The notes under the pieces: model-generated | The model's input: the letters and a program-made list of their open reading frames with translations, nothing else | What the model was told of the DNA's origin: nothing | Database searches by the model: none | Shown here: positions 37,031 through 48,346 of the stretch, in pieces | Position numbering within the stretch: the stretch's first letter is position 1 | Layout of the letters: each line of letters starts with the position of its first letter | Made by a program: the position numbers and the translations under genes | Origin: an uncultured Actinomycetes bacterium | GTDB taxonomy: Bacteria; Actinomycetota; Actinomycetes; Nanopelagicales; Nanopelagicaceae | Reading direction: 5' to 3' | NCBI GenBank assembly: GCA_903928745.1 | Contig: CAIYRR010000001.1 | Location: 22,230-86,229 of the forward strand | DNA length: 64,000 bases

Positions 37031-37729
37031 CTAGTTTAGTGGAGCAGGCGCGCTTCCACCAAGGCGAAGCGGTGCCCAGCGTTGGCCGACGTGGCTATCA
37101 GGGTAGGAATCCTGAACTTTATGGAGCATTGAAATCATCGTGGCGCGAAGGTCGGCTTCAGCCTGGGCAACATCTTGATCTTTCGTGAAGTAAATAGGTT
37201 CGCCGACAACCACAGTAATGGGCACGTGTTTTCTGCGCAGATCACGAGGAACGCCTTTTGTCCAAAGACGTTGGCTTCCCCAGATGATGGTTGGAATGAC
37301 AGGAACACCGGCGCCCATAGCAAGACGGACAACTCCAGTTTTTAGTTCCTTAATTTCAAAACTTTTTGAAATTGTTGCTTCAGGGAAAATGCCGATTATT
37401 TCGCCACCACGCAGTGCGCGCAGTGCTGCAACGAAAGAGGCAGAACCATTTGATCGATCGACGTTAATGTGATGCATTCCGCGCATGAGCGGTCCAGCTA
37501 ATTTGTTGTCAAAGATTTCCTTTTTGGCCATGAAACGGACATATCTTTTTACTGGAAGTACGGCGGTGCCCGCCAGTGCAAAATCAAAATAACTAATGTG
37601 ATTGATGGCCAAGATCGCGCCACCTTCGCGGGGTACGTTTTCTTCGCCAGAGAAATCCATCTTCAAACCGAGGTAGCGCCAAAAGAGTTTGATGGTTCCG
37701 ATTACCGGTGGATAAACCAAATCAGCCAT
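37031..37729 (-). CDS. 1-acyl-sn-glycerol-3-phosphate acyltransferase (PlsC-like)
   Basis: [56 protein letters not shown]. Confidence 0.9.
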   Translation of the reverse strand: MADLVYPPVIGTIKLFWRYLGLKMDFSGEENVPREGGAILAINHISYFDFALAGTAVLPVKRYVRFMAKKEIFDNKLAGPLMRGMHHINVDRSNGSASFVAALRALRGGEIIGIFPEATISKSFEIKELKTGVVRLAMGAGVPVIPTIIWGSQRLWTKGVPRDLRRKHVPITVVVGEPIYFTKDQDVAQAEADLRATMISMLHKVQDSYPDSHVGQRWAPLRLGGSAPAPLN

Positions 37730-38654
37730 TAGTCACCCGCGCGGCCATTGCCTGTTTGTATAAACGACCAGCGCGGTAACTTGAACGAACTAATGGACCA
37801 CTCATCACCCCGAGGAATCCGATATCTGTTGCCTCTTTTGCTAACCCAACAAATTCTTCAGGTTTAACCCAACGCTCTACTGGATGATGGCGATTTGTTG
37901 GACGCAGATACTGCGTAATAGTGATGAGATCACAACCTGCTTTGTGAAGATCCACAAGTGCCTGAACTGCTTCTTCTCGAGTTTCGCCAAGTCCAAGAAT
38001 GAGATTGGATTTAGTGATCAACCCAAATTCTCGAGCCATGGTGATGACTTCTAGTGAGCGCTCATAAGTAAATGCAGGACGGACGCGTTTGAAAATACGT
38101 GGGACTGTTTCAACATTGTGGGCGAATACTTCTGGACGAGTTTCAAAAACCTGGTTGAGCAGATGAGCATGACCGCTGAAGTCTGGGGCCAACATTTCTA
38201 CACCGGTATCAGGATTGAGTTCGTGCACGGTGCGAATCGTTTCGGCGTAGAGCCAAGCGCCTTCATCTTCTAAGTCATCTCGGGCAACACCGGTGATAGT
38301 GGCGTATCGAAGATTCATAGTCTTCACTGATTCAGCAACGCGTCGGGGTTCGTCGCGATCTAATGGCTGCGGTTTTCCAGTGTCGATATTGCAGAAATCG
38401 CAGCGACGCGTGCACTGTTCTCCGCCGATAAGGAAAGTTGCTTCGCGATCTTCCCAGCATTCAAAAATGTTCGGGCAGGCCGCCTCTTGGCAAACAGTGT
38501 GCAGACCCTCTGATTTAACAAGAGAGCGCATCTGCGTGTACTCAGGACCCATATTGGCGCGAGTCTTTATCCATTCAGGTTTTCTTTCAATGGGAGTCTC
38601 GGAATTGCGGGCCTCGATGCGAAGTAATTTGCGACCCTCTGGCGCCAATGTCAT
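37722..38654 (-). CDS. lipA: Lipoyl synthase
   Basis: [50 protein letters not shown]. Confidence 0.96.
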   Translation of the reverse strand: MTLAPEGRKLLRIEARNSETPIERKPEWIKTRANMGPEYTQMRSLVKSEGLHTVCQEAACPNIFECWEDREATFLIGGEQCTRRCDFCNIDTGKPQPLDRDEPRRVAESVKTMNLRYATITGVARDDLEDEGAWLYAETIRTVHELNPDTGVEMLAPDFSGHAHLLNQVFETRPEVFAHNVETVPRIFKRVRPAFTYERSLEVITMAREFGLITKSNLILGLGETREEAVQALVDLHKAGCDLITITQYLRPTNRHHPVERWVKPEEFVGLAKEATDIGFLGVMSGPLVRSSYRAGRLYKQAMAARVTNG

Positions 38655-39313
38655 GCACTCACCCTAGCCAATGCCTCGTACATGTGTTTCTCAACGAACG
38701 GAATGACTTCTTCGATCGAAACTGTGCGACCGAGCTCGGCAGACATAGAAGTCACTGCAGCATCTGGAATTCCACATGGGACGATTCGATCAAACCAGGT
38801 CAGGTCAGGATTCACATTCAGCGCGAAACCGTGCATCGTGACACCTTTAGCAAAGCGAATTCCAATGGCCGCAATCTTGCGATCGCCTTTTTCGTCGCGA
38901 AGCCAGACACCAGATCGCTCGCAATATCGCACAGCATCGATACCGAATTCGTGGCAGACATCAATGAGCGCCGTTTCAATCTCACGGACAAACCCCACGA
39001 CGTCGTGGCGCTTGGCTAAACGGACAATTGGGTAGCCAACAATTTGGCCTGGACCATGCCAAGTGATTTTCCCACCACGGTCGACATCAATCACGGGAGT
39101 TCCATCATTTGGACGCTCGTGATCGAGGGTGCGGCGTCCCGCTGTGAAAACGGAGGGATGTTGCAAGAGCATCAAAGTATTTGGGCGCGAGCCTTCGGCA
39201 ATCTCTGCGTGGAGATTTCGCTGGATTTGCCAGGCCTTGTCATAGTCAACGATTCCGCTACGGGCGAAAGCGATGGATGGCCTGAGGGGAGCGGTTTCGA
39301 GTGGCACCCCCAT
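38651..39313 (-). CDS. lipB: Lipoyl(octanoyl) transferase
   Basis: [80 protein letters not shown]. Confidence 0.96.
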   Translation of the reverse strand: MGVPLETAPLRPSIAFARSGIVDYDKAWQIQRNLHAEIAEGSRPNTLMLLQHPSVFTAGRRTLDHERPNDGTPVIDVDRGGKITWHGPGQIVGYPIVRLAKRHDVVGFVREIETALIDVCHEFGIDAVRYCERSGVWLRDEKGDRKIAAIGIRFAKGVTMHGFALNVNPDLTWFDRIVPCGIPDAAVTSMSAELGRTVSIEEVIPFVEKHMYEALARVSA

Positions 39314-39399
39314 AGCCTAAAGGTAGAATCGTGTTTCTACAGAACCAGGCCAAGCCATTGCTTGGCGACCATGGCCCCTTGAGCGAAAGTTGATCTTAC

Positions 39400-41607
39400 G
39401 TGTCCAATAACTCAGCGCCTGTGAAAGGCCGTAAACCCCTCTGGATTGCCATCATCTCCATTGTCGTTTGGATGGGTATCTCTAGCGTTGCTGGCCCACT
39501 CTTTGGTCAACTTTCAACTGTTCAGAAGAATGACAATTCAAAATTTCTTCCGGATAGCGCGGAATCTCAGATTGTCTCTGCTCAGGCGCTTAAGTTTCAA
39601 AAGAGCGCAACGGATGAGTTTCCTGCCTTGGCGCTTTTTATTGGCAAGATCACTCCTGCTCAAATTGCGGCCACAAATGTTTTCTTTCAGGGTATTGGCG
39701 ACAAGTCACTGGTTGATGCGAAAGGTGTAATTCTAAAAGATTCTTCAGGCAAAGAGATGAATCTTAAAATTTCAGATTTCCTTACACCAGGCTCCCAGAT
39801 TTTTGCTTTCCCTTCTGCAAAAAATGACGCACTCTTGGCAAGTATTCCCATTGCAGGAAAAGAAGCAGTAACAACTTTGGCAAATAAGCATCCAGCGCTT
39901 CCTGCGATTGTCACAGCGCTTCGTTTTTACAGCAACCAATTTGCTGCAACTCAAGGTTGGGAATCACACCTCACCGGTATCGGCGCAATCTTCGCTGATC
40001 TCTTTGGTGCATTTGGAAGTATTGATTCAAGTTTGTTGCTCACCACAGGAATTGTTGTGGCACTTATTTTGATTATTGTTTATCGCTCGCCAGTTCTTTG
40101 GATCTTGCCTCTATTTTCATCACTGATTGCGCTCTCTCTTGCTGGTGGAGTTATTTATGAATTAGCAAAGCACAATGTGATTGATCTGGATGGTCAATCC
40201 CAAGGAATTCTTTCGGTGTTAGTACTGGGAGCGGCGACGGATTATGCCTTGTTGCTCATCGCGCGGTATCGAGAAGAACTTCACTTAGAAGAATCCCGAT
40301 TTGTTGCAATGAAGAAAGCTTGGCGTGGAGTTGTCGAACCGATCATCGCATCGGGAAGCACCGTGACTCTTGGATTGTTGGTCTTGATTCTGGCTTCACT
40401 CAAAAATAGCCGTGGACTTGGACCCGTTGGAGCAATTGGAATCGTTGCCTCAATGTTCACGATTCTTACTTTCCTTCCCGCTCTCTTGGTTGTGTTTGGG
40501 CGCTGGATATTCTGGCCACGTATTCCACACTTTGATTCCGAAGATGAAAAACTCAGCGGAATCTGGTCAAAAGTCGCCCAGGCTACAGCGGCAAAACCTC
40601 GCAAGTATTGGGTCGCATCTGCCACCCTCCTTGTCATTTTGGCTGGCTTTGCATCGACTTTGCATGCCAATGGTGTTTCTAGTGTGGATCAATTTACAAA
40701 GAAACCAGATTCAGTAGTGGGTCAAGCCAAACTGGCAGATTATTTCTCCGGTGGTCAAGGATCACCAACGCAGGTTCTGGTTCCTGAAGCGAAAATGGCG
40801 CAAGCAACTGCGGCCTTGAAGGCGATAAAAGGCGTCACGAGTGTGGTTCCGACCCTTGATGGCCAAGCGATTCCTGGACAACCTGCGCCAGCGATAAAAG
40901 TTGTCGATGGGAAAGTGATTCTCAATGCCACTCTCGTCTATGCCGCGGATTCTCTTCCTGCTCGCGAGATGATTCCGGGAATCCGCAGTGCGATGCACGC
41001 GATTGATCCTTCAATAGCAACGGGCGGAACATCTGCTGTTTATTCAGATATTGATGCCGCATCCACACGCGATCGCAACATCATTATTCCCATCATCTTG
41101 ATTTTGATCGCGATTATTTTGGGTCTCTTACTGCGCTCAATCTTCTCCTCGATCCTGCTCCTGATTACCGTTGTCCTTTCATTCCTTGCAACGTTGGGAG
41201 TGAGTTCATTGGTATTCCACCATATCTTCCATTTCTCAGGCGAAGATTCTTCATACCCTCTTTTCTCCTTCGTTTTCCTCGTTGCACTTGGCATTGATTA
41301 CAACATCTTCTTGATGACTCGCATCAGAGAAGAGTCGATCAAGCTTGGGACACGTGCGGGTGTTACAAAGGGCGTAACGGTCACTGGTGGAGTAATTACT
41401 TCAGCGGGAATTGTCTTAGCTGCGACCTTCACGGTACTTGGAATCTTGCCGTTGGTAGCACTTGCTGAAATCGGCTTTACCGTTGGATTTGGTGTGCTGC
41501 TCGATACCTTGATCGTACGTTCAATCTTGGTACCTGCGCTCGTACATGAAATTGGCCCAAAGATCTGGTGGCCATCAAAACTTGCTAAGGAAGATGCAAG
41601 AAACTAA
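39400..41607 (+). CDS. MMPL family transporter
   Basis: ATDYALLLIARYREEL and ALGIDYNIFLMTRIREE motifs, 2 x 6 TM layout; GTG start. Confidence 0.92.
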   Translation: MSNNSAPVKGRKPLWIAIISIVVWMGISSVAGPLFGQLSTVQKNDNSKFLPDSAESQIVSAQALKFQKSATDEFPALALFIGKITPAQIAATNVFFQGIGDKSLVDAKGVILKDSSGKEMNLKISDFLTPGSQIFAFPSAKNDALLASIPIAGKEAVTTLANKHPALPAIVTALRFYSNQFAATQGWESHLTGIGAIFADLFGAFGSIDSSLLLTTGIVVALILIIVYRSPVLWILPLFSSLIALSLAGGVIYELAKHNVIDLDGQSQGILSVLVLGAATDYALLLIARYREELHLEESRFVAMKKAWRGVVEPIIASGSTVTLGLLVLILASLKNSRGLGPVGAIGIVASMFTILTFLPALLVVFGRWIFWPRIPHFDSEDEKLSGIWSKVAQATAAKPRKYWVASATLLVILAGFASTLHANGVSSVDQFTKKPDSVVGQAKLADYFSGGQGSPTQVLVPEAKMAQATAALKAIKGVTSVVPTLDGQAIPGQPAPAIKVVDGKVILNATLVYAADSLPAREMIPGIRSAMHAIDPSIATGGTSAVYSDIDAASTRDRNIIIPIILILIAIILGLLLRSIFSSILLLITVVLSFLATLGVSSLVFHHIFHFSGEDSSYPLFSFVFLVALGIDYNIFLMTRIREESIKLGTRAGVTKGVTVTGGVITSAGIVLAATFTVLGILPLVALAEIGFTVGFGVLLDTLIVRSILVPALVHEIGPKIWWPSKLAKEDARN

Positions 41608-42500
41608 CTCGTAGCATCGACCAGCGCTGAAATGGCTGCCCCAATATGGGGGTAGTCAAAAGTGAATCCTGCTTGAAGTAGCGCTTCTGGCAGGACTTTT
41701 TTAGATCCCAACATCTCACTTGCGAATCCACCAAATGCAATCTTTAATGCAATGCCTGGAACTGGAAAGAGCGCGGGGCGGTGCATTGCACGTGCCAAGC
41801 ATGAAGTAAATTCCTGATTGGTTGCAGGGTTGGGAGCGGTGAGATTAATCGGACCTGCAATTGGGTTTTCGAGTGCAAAAGTAATTGCACGAATGACATC
41901 ATGCAAAGTGATCCATGACCACCACTGTTTTCCGGAAGCGAGTTTTCCGCCAAGGCCAAAACGAAAGAGCGGGATCATTTTTCCGAGTGCGCCACCTGTG
42001 GGATCAAGAACAAGCCCTGTGCGGAGTTTTACTATGCGAACCTCACCTGCAAGATCGGCAGCATTTTCCCACTCGCGGCATACAACAGCTAGGAAATCCT
42101 CGCCTCCACGATCAGCTTCGGTGACCGCGCGATTACCAGTTTCTCCATACCAACCCATTGCACTGGCGGAGATGAAAACTTGTGGAGCAACTTCTGCAAC
42201 GGCCTTTGCAATTGTTGTTGTACCTAACAAACGAGAGTTGAGAATTTCTGCCTTATAACGAGAAGTCCATCTTTTATCGCCCACTCCAGCACCCGCAAGA
42301 TGGATGATTGCATCCACCCCTTTGAGGGCCGCTAAATCAACAGTGCCATTCTTGGGATCCCAAGAAATTTCATCGGGAGATTTTGCTTCACGCCTCACCA
42401 GTTTTTGAACTGTATAACCCTCAGATTTGAGATGACCAACAAGTGCTCCACCAATCAACCCTGAAGCTCCAGTGACCGCAATTCGCTGTATCGGCGACAT
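41604..42500 (-). CDS. TIGR01777 family NAD-dependent epimerase-like oxidoreductase
   Basis: VTGASGLIGGALVGHLKSEGY, ADAIIHLAGAGVGDKRW, ISASAMGWYGETGNRAVTE. Confidence 0.9.
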   Translation of the reverse strand: MSPIQRIAVTGASGLIGGALVGHLKSEGYTVQKLVRREAKSPDEISWDPKNGTVDLAALKGVDAIIHLAGAGVGDKRWTSRYKAEILNSRLLGTTTIAKAVAEVAPQVFISASAMGWYGETGNRAVTEADRGGEDFLAVVCREWENAADLAGEVRIVKLRTGLVLDPTGGALGKMIPLFRFGLGGKLASGKQWWSWITLHDVIRAITFALENPIAGPINLTAPNPATNQEFTSCLARAMHRPALFPVPGIALKIAFGGFASEMLGSKKVLPEALLQAGFTFDYPHIGAAISALVDATS

Positions 42501-42503
42501 TGA

Positions 42504-44150
42504 TTAAAGACCTAGGTCCGCTTCGAATGCACCTGTTTCTAGGCGATCCTTGAGCGTTACTAGGAATCGAGCAGCATCTGCGCCATCAACAATTCGGTGG
42601 TCATAGGAAAGTGCGAGATAGACCATGGATCGGATTGCAATGGTTTCTCCGCCATCTTCTCCGCGGACAACCATCGGACGTTTAACGATTGAACCAAGAC
42701 CGAGAATGGCAACCTGAGGCTGATTAATGATCGGTGTATCAAACAACGCCCCACGGCTTCCGGTGTTGGTAAGAGTAAATGTTCCACCACCGAGTTCATC
42801 AGGAGTGATTTTATTTTCGCGCGTACGTGCTGCAAGATCTGCAATTGCTCGCGCGATGCCGCCCATATTGAAATTACCAGCATCGTGAATAACAGGAACC
42901 AACAAACCTCTTTCAGTATCAACTGCGATACCTAGGTGCTCTGCTGCGTGATAAGTAATCTGGTCACCTTCGACCGAAGAGTTCACAACTGGGTGTTGCT
43001 TAAGGGCTTCACATACTGCAACAGCAAAGAATGGCAAGAATGAAAGCTTGACGCCCTCGCGTGATTCAAAGTTAGCCTTTGCTTTATCGCGCAGACGAGC
43101 AATCTTTGTTACATCAACTTCAATGACTGTGGTGAGTTGAGCACTCACATGAAGTGATTCCACCATGCGTGCAGCAATAACCTTACGAAGGCGTGACATC
43201 GAAACTGTCTGCCCGCGAAGTGGTGAGGCAGCAATTACCGAAGGGCCCGAAGGACTCGAAGGACGTGGTGAAGATGCTTGGGCAGCCACAGGTACTGGTG
43301 CTACAGGCAAAACTGCTGGGGCAGGTTTTACAACCGCGCCTTGGACATCTTCTTTACGAATTCGTCCGCCGATTCCAGTTCCAACAACGTTGCTTAGATT
43401 GACTCCAAGTTCTGTCGCCATTTTGCGAACAAGGGGAGTGACGTAGGCATCATCAGGTTGTGTTACAGGTGCAACAACTACCGGAGCAACAACTACAGGA
43501 GCGGATACGACAGGCGCAACAACGACAGGCGCAACAACGACGGGAGCAACAGGAGCAGGGGCTGCGCCAGCAACGCCAATGAGTGCAAGGCGCGCACCAA
43601 CAGGAACGGTTGTATCAACGGCTACATCGATGGAGAGAAGAGTGCCTGCGACAGGGGATGGAATTTCTGTATCAACTTTGTCGGTAGAAACTTCAAGGAG
43701 TGCTTCATCCATTGCAACGCTATCGCCAACATTCTTGAGCCAGCGAGTCACGGTACCTTCCGAGACTGATTCGCCAAGGGCGGGCATAGAAATGACAGTG
43801 CCTGATTGAGAAGCGACTGGTGCTGCGACTGGTGCCGCTACTGGTGCAGGCGCAACAACTACCGGTGCGGATACGACTGGCGCAACAACTACTGGCGCAC
43901 CAGGAGCAGTTGCTCCATCGGCGATCACAGCTAATTCGGCTCCGACAAGAACGGTCTGATCGATACCAACAACAATCTTCTGCAGAATTCCGGCGACAGG
44001 GGATGGAATTTCTGTATCAACTTTGTCGGTAGAAACTTCAAGGAGGGGCTCGTCAACGTTTACATGATCGCCTTCGGCCTTGAGCCAACGCGTGACGGTT
44101 CCTTCGCTCACGCTTTCGCCCAGTGCAGGCATGGTTACTGAGAATGTCAT
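42504..44150 (-). CDS. sucB: 2-oxoglutarate dehydrogenase E2 (dihydrolipoamide succinyltransferase), two lipoyl domains
   Basis: [18 protein letters not shown] x2, [17 protein letters not shown] x2, [48 protein letters not shown]. Confidence 0.94.
   Translation of the reverse strand: MTFSVTMPALGESVSEGTVTRWLKAEGDHVNVDEPLLEVSTDKVDTEIPSPVAGILQKIVVGIDQTVLVGAELAVIADGATAPGAPVVVAPVVSAPVVVAPAPVAAPVAAPVASQSGTVISMPALGESVSEGTVTRWLKNVGDSVAMDEALLEVSTDKVDTEIPSPVAGTLLSIDVAVDTTVPVGARLALIGVAGAAPAPVAPVVVAPVVVAPVVSAPVVVAPVVVAPVTQPDDAYVTPLVRKMATELGVNLSNVVGTGIGGRIRKEDVQGAVVKPAPAVLPVAPVPVAAQASSPRPSSPSGPSVIAASPLRGQTVSMSRLRKVIAARMVESLHVSAQLTTVIEVDVTKIARLRDKAKANFESREGVKLSFLPFFAVAVCEALKQHPVVNSSVEGDQITYHAAEHLGIAVDTERGLLVPVIHDAGNFNMGGIARAIADLAARTRENKITPDELGGGTFTLTNTGSRGALFDTPIINQPQVAILGLGSIVKRPMVVRGEDGGETIAIRSMVYLALSYDHRIVDGADAARFLVTLKDRLETGAFEADLGL
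43648..44045. repeat. 53-bp exact direct repeat within sucB lipoyl domains (43648-43700 and 43993-44045)
   Basis: gcgacaggggatggaatttctgtatcaactttgtcggtagaaacttcaaggag in both copies. Confidence 0.9.
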
Positions 44151-44199
44151 GGACCGTCTCTCCTTTTAAAAAGTTATCTGGGCGATTGTAATTGCATTT

Positions 44200-45573
44200 C
44201 TAGCCATGCGCATGGAGAGGTTTTCCAGCCAGCGCCATATGTGCCTCGCCCATTGCTTCAGACAAGGTTGGGTGAGCATGAATCAAAGGCGCGACATCAT
44301 CTGGCGTGGCCTCCCAGTTGAAGATGAGTTGGGCTTCTGCGAGTAATTCCCCGACTCGGGCTCCGACCATATGAATACCGAGAATGGGACCATCTTTTTG
44401 TGAGACCAATTTGATCGAACCTGAGGTACCGAGAATTTGTGCCTTTCCGTTACCGGCCAAATCGTAAGTAAGTTCAACTACATCATGTCCGCGCTCTTTT
44501 GCCTGCGCGGTTGTTAATCCAACAGATGCCACTTCTGGATCCGAGTACGTAACGCGAGGAACTCCGTCATAGTTGATCGGACGAGGATTCAGCCCTGCAA
44601 TTTCCTCGGCGACTAATATTCCTTCGCCAAATCCGACGTGAGCTAACTGCAATGTAGGAATCAAATCTCCTACTGCCCAGATGCCCGGTACAGATGTACG
44701 GCACTTGTTATCTACAGTGATGTAACCGCGGTCCATTGCGATGCCAGCTTCTTCGTATCCGAGATTTGCCGAAACAGGTCCACGACCAACGGCTACCAAG
44801 AGAACATCAGCGGTAAATTCTTTTCCATTTTCTAGCGTGACCGTGACGCTTTCTCCATTGATACTCGCTGACTTGAAGCGATCGCCTAGTTCAAATTTGA
44901 TTCCGCGTTTGCGGTAAGCGCGCTCTAGTTGCTTGCTTGATGATTCATCCTCAAGTGCGACCAAATGGGGGAGCGCCTCGATGATGGTTACTTCGGCTCC
45001 AAATGATTTCCAGACCGAAGCGAATTCACATCCGATTACGCCGCCACCCAGAACAATGACGCTCTTTGGAACATAATCCAAAGTCAAGGCATGGTCACTA
45101 GTGATGATTCGCGTGCCATCAATTTCAAGTCCAGGCAATGTACGGGCGTAGGAACCTGTTGCAAGAACAACGTTGGTACCTTCGTACTTTTCTCCATTAA
45201 CTTCTACCGTGTTTGGTGAAACCAAACGTCCGTGTCCTTCGACGAAGGTAACGTTGCGAGATTTAACGAGACCTTGTAATCCTTTATGAAGACGTGAGAC
45301 GACGCCGTCTTTATAGGCATTGACAGCTGGCATATCCATCGAGAGGAATTGTGCATTTACTCCATAGCGACTTGCTTCTCGGGCACCGTCTGCGATTTCA
45401 GCTGAATGCAATAGCGCCTTCGTTGGGATACAACCGCGATGTAGGCAGGTGCCACCCAATTTGCCTGACTCAATAAGCACAACAGACTTGCCCAATTGCG
45501 CGCTCCGAAGTGCGCAGGCATATCCGCCACTACCTCCGCCAAGAATTACGAGATCAAATTTCGCCACGGTCAA
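44200..45573 (-). CDS. lpdA: Dihydrolipoyl dehydrogenase
   Basis: VILGGGSGGYACALRSAQLGK, GGTCLHRGCIPTKALLHSAE, HAHPTLSEAMGEAHMALAGKPLH. Confidence 0.96.
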   Translation of the reverse strand: MTVAKFDLVILGGGSGGYACALRSAQLGKSVVLIESGKLGGTCLHRGCIPTKALLHSAEIADGAREASRYGVNAQFLSMDMPAVNAYKDGVVSRLHKGLQGLVKSRNVTFVEGHGRLVSPNTVEVNGEKYEGTNVVLATGSYARTLPGLEIDGTRIITSDHALTLDYVPKSVIVLGGGVIGCEFASVWKSFGAEVTIIEALPHLVALEDESSSKQLERAYRKRGIKFELGDRFKSASINGESVTVTLENGKEFTADVLLVAVGRGPVSANLGYEEAGIAMDRGYITVDNKCRTSVPGIWAVGDLIPTLQLAHVGFGEGILVAEEIAGLNPRPINYDGVPRVTYSDPEVASVGLTTAQAKERGHDVVELTYDLAGNGKAQILGTSGSIKLVSQKDGPILGIHMVGARVGELLAEAQLIFNWEATPDDVAPLIHAHPTLSEAMGEAHMALAGKPLHAHG

Positions 45574-45681
45574 TCCTGTCTACTCAATGAAAGGGGGAAA
45601 GAATCAATAGGCATATCTTGCCAGCCTTACCTGTGTGCCTCTAACCGCACAACTGTGCGATTTCTCCTAGGTGGGATGGGG

Positions 45682-47187
45682 TCACAGAGAGGATTGGGCG
45701 AGTGTGACAAGTGATCGCAAGGCGATTCCTGTGCCACCCACTGGGGTATACCCGTGAGCATCGCCTTCGTTGTATGCAGGACCTGCAATATCAAGGTGCA
45801 CCCATGGCAAGTCCTCTGAAACGAATTCCTTGAGGAAAAGACCAGCGACCAACATTCCGCCCATACGGTCACCGATGTTAGCCATGTCGGCGACAGGTGA
45901 ATCAAGGGAGGCACGTAATTCAACAGGAAGTGGCATAGGCCAAAAGGCTTCGCCACTGTTGGCTGCTGCAGCCAGAAATGCCGATTGAAATTCTTCGTTG
46001 TTGGTCATGACGGCGCTCGTTCGTGTTCCGAGTGCGACAACTTGTGCGCCTGTTAACGTCGCAACATCGACGATTCCAACGACGGATGCAGAACCTTTGC
46101 CTGCAACTTCTGCTGCTTTAACAAGTGCGTCAGCCAAAACCAAACGGCCCTCTGCATCAGGATTAAGAACTTCTACAGTTTTGCCACCATAAATGGTGAT
46201 GATGTCACTTGGACGAGTTGCGCTATCGCTCACCATGTTCTCGGCCAACGGCGCCCATGCATCAATCGCAATCGGAAGTTTGAGAGTTGCAATGGCAAGT
46301 GTCGCTGCACTGACAGCTGCTGCGCCACTCATATCCGACTTCATCGCCTCCATACCGACTGCAGGCTTGAGAGCAAGACCGCCAGAATCAAAAGTGATTC
46401 CTTTTCCTACGAAAACCAACTTCTTTTTCGCTTTTGCAGGTGTGTAAGAAACGTGCAGAAGTCTTGGGGGATTTGCCGAACCTTGACCAACAGCGGTGAT
46501 GCCACCAAAACCTTGTGCTTTCAATTGCTTCTCATCAAGCACTGAAATTTTAAGGTGAGAACTTACTCCGCCAGCAACTGTTACTGCTTTCTTGATGATG
46601 TCTACGAATGAAGCAGGAGTTAAATGACTTGGCGGCATATTGATCAGATCGCGAACAAGTGTTGTGTACTGGGCAATTACCAATGCACGTTTTGCGAGCG
46701 CCTTCGCTTCTTTGTTGTTCGCAAGGGCGGTATGAATAGTGATGGATGCGACCGGGATTTTGCGATCGGCTTTTGTGGAGCCACGAAATTCGTCAAAGGA
46801 ATATGCACCCAATGCGGCGCCTTCAGCTACTGCTCCAAGTGATGCGAGATCTGGAGTAGGGAGTGAATAGGAAACGGAGGGATTGCCAGCAAGAGCGCGA
46901 GTAGCGGCTCCACTTGCACGGCGAAGTGTTTCGTGTGGATAGTGAGTTTTTGCCTTTCCTAAGCCAGTAAAAACAATGAGTCGAGTGCTCGCACCAGGAA
47001 GTTTGATCACTTCGTCAGTTTTTCCCGTTGCACCAACATCCTCGAGCGCCCCGAGAAGGGTTTTGGTATCTAGGCGAAGGTGTCCAGATTCAATAACAAG
47101 TTTCTTCGATGTTCCCTCTTTGATGGCCAGACCGACGACTAAAATCTCCGGGGCAAGCACGGCATCGCTTAACGTTATCTTTGACAC
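45682..47187 (-). CDS. pepA: Leucyl aminopeptidase (M17)
   Basis: VGKGITFDSGGLALKPAVGMEAMKSDMSGAAAV; NPDAEGRLVLADAL. Confidence 0.95.
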   Translation of the reverse strand: MSKITLSDAVLAPEILVVGLAIKEGTSKKLVIESGHLRLDTKTLLGALEDVGATGKTDEVIKLPGASTRLIVFTGLGKAKTHYPHETLRRASGAATRALAGNPSVSYSLPTPDLASLGAVAEGAALGAYSFDEFRGSTKADRKIPVASITIHTALANNKEAKALAKRALVIAQYTTLVRDLINMPPSHLTPASFVDIIKKAVTVAGGVSSHLKISVLDEKQLKAQGFGGITAVGQGSANPPRLLHVSYTPAKAKKKLVFVGKGITFDSGGLALKPAVGMEAMKSDMSGAAAVSAATLAIATLKLPIAIDAWAPLAENMVSDSATRPSDIITIYGGKTVEVLNPDAEGRLVLADALVKAAEVAGKGSASVVGIVDVATLTGAQVVALGTRTSAVMTNNEEFQSAFLAAAANSGEAFWPMPLPVELRASLDSPVADMANIGDRMGGMLVAGLFLKEFVSEDLPWVHLDIAGPAYNEGDAHGYTPVGGTGIALRSLVTLAQSSL

Positions 47188-47257
47188 GCCGATCTCCTTC
47201 TCAACTCACACACTAAGGAACTTCACTAGATAAGAGCCTAGCGATAGGTTGTGTGAC

Positions 47258-48346
47258 ATGAAACTTTCACCTCTGAATTCTCGCCATGTAGACCTCCAAG
47301 CCAAAATGGCGGATTTTGGGGGATGGCTTATGCCTATCGATTACCCAGCCACAGGAGTGCTCACAGAGCATGCCAGTGTGCGCGAGAGCGTAGGAATCTT
47401 CGATGTTTCCCACCTAGGCAAGGCATCTGTCCGCGGTAGTGGCGCGCTGGAGTTCCTTAATGATGTCTTGACCAATGATTTGACTCGCATTGCTGATGGC
47501 CAGGCCCAATACACCTTGATCTGTAATCGCGCCGGTGGCGTCATTGATGACCTGATCGCTTATAGAAATAGCGCCGATGATTTCTTTCTTGTACCTAACG
47601 CGGCCAACACCGGTGACGTTGTTACCTATCTCAAGACTTTGGCCCCAGCTGGCATCACCATCGAAAATCTTCACGACTCTTATGGGGTCATCGCAGTGCA
47701 AGGCCCAAAGTCTGCGCAGTTGCTGAACTCTTTAGGTGTCTCGACCGACCTTGATTACATGAGTTTTTCTTCCATCACCATTGATGGGCGAAAGGCGATT
47801 CTTTGTCGCACCGGTTACACGGGTGAACTCGGTTTCGAAATTCTTCCAGGATGGGATGACGCTCTCGCGGTATGGGACTGTATTGCTTCGGCGATGGTTG
47901 CATTCGGCGGAGTAGTTTGCGGACTCGGCGCTCGCGATACTTTGCGAACCGAAATGGGCTATCCATTGCATGGACATGAACTTTCCTTAGAGATCACACC
48001 GGTTCAAGCAAGTGCTAACTGGGCTATCGGTTGGGATAAAAAAACTTTTTCAGGGGCCGAAGTTTTGCGTGAGCAAAAAGCAACCGGCGCCGTCACGAAA
48101 CTACGCGGCTTGTTCTGCATCGGTAAAGGAATTCCTCGTGGCGGAATGGATGTGAAGGATTCCAGTGGCGCAGTTATTGGCAACGTTACGAGTGGAACAT
48201 TCTCGCCAACTCTCAAGAACGGTATTGCTCTCGCCCTCGTCTCACCGTCAGTAAAGGTAGGCGATCATTTGATGATTGATGTGCGAGGACGTGACCTTGA
48301 AGTGGAAGTTGTAACAATTCCTTTTGTTGAATCCCACGTGCGCTAA
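47258..48346 (+). CDS. gcvT: Glycine cleavage system T protein (aminomethyltransferase)
   Basis: MADFGGWLMPIDYPATGVLTEHASVRESVGIFDVSHLGK; GYTGELGFEI; GLGARDTLRTEMGYPLHGHEL. Confidence 0.95.
   Translation: MKLSPLNSRHVDLQAKMADFGGWLMPIDYPATGVLTEHASVRESVGIFDVSHLGKASVRGSGALEFLNDVLTNDLTRIADGQAQYTLICNRAGGVIDDLIAYRNSADDFFLVPNAANTGDVVTYLKTLAPAGITIENLHDSYGVIAVQGPKSAQLLNSLGVSTDLDYMSFSSITIDGRKAILCRTGYTGELGFEILPGWDDALAVWDCIASAMVAFGGVVCGLGARDTLRTEMGYPLHGHELSLEITPVQASANWAIGWDKKTFSGAEVLREQKATGAVTKLRGLFCIGKGIPRGGMDVKDSSGAVIGNVTSGTFSPTLKNGIALALVSPSVKVGDHLMIDVRGRDLEVEVVTIPFVESHVR

Noticed and set aside
43458-43560. Possible CRISPR-like direct repeats
   Set aside because: Short degenerate repeats in frame with the Ala/Pro/Val linker; no spacer structure.
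43165-43769. Plus-strand ORFs across sucB, including a repetitive [11 protein letters not shown] peptide
   Set aside because: Arise from the repetitive E2 linker DNA read on the wrong strand.
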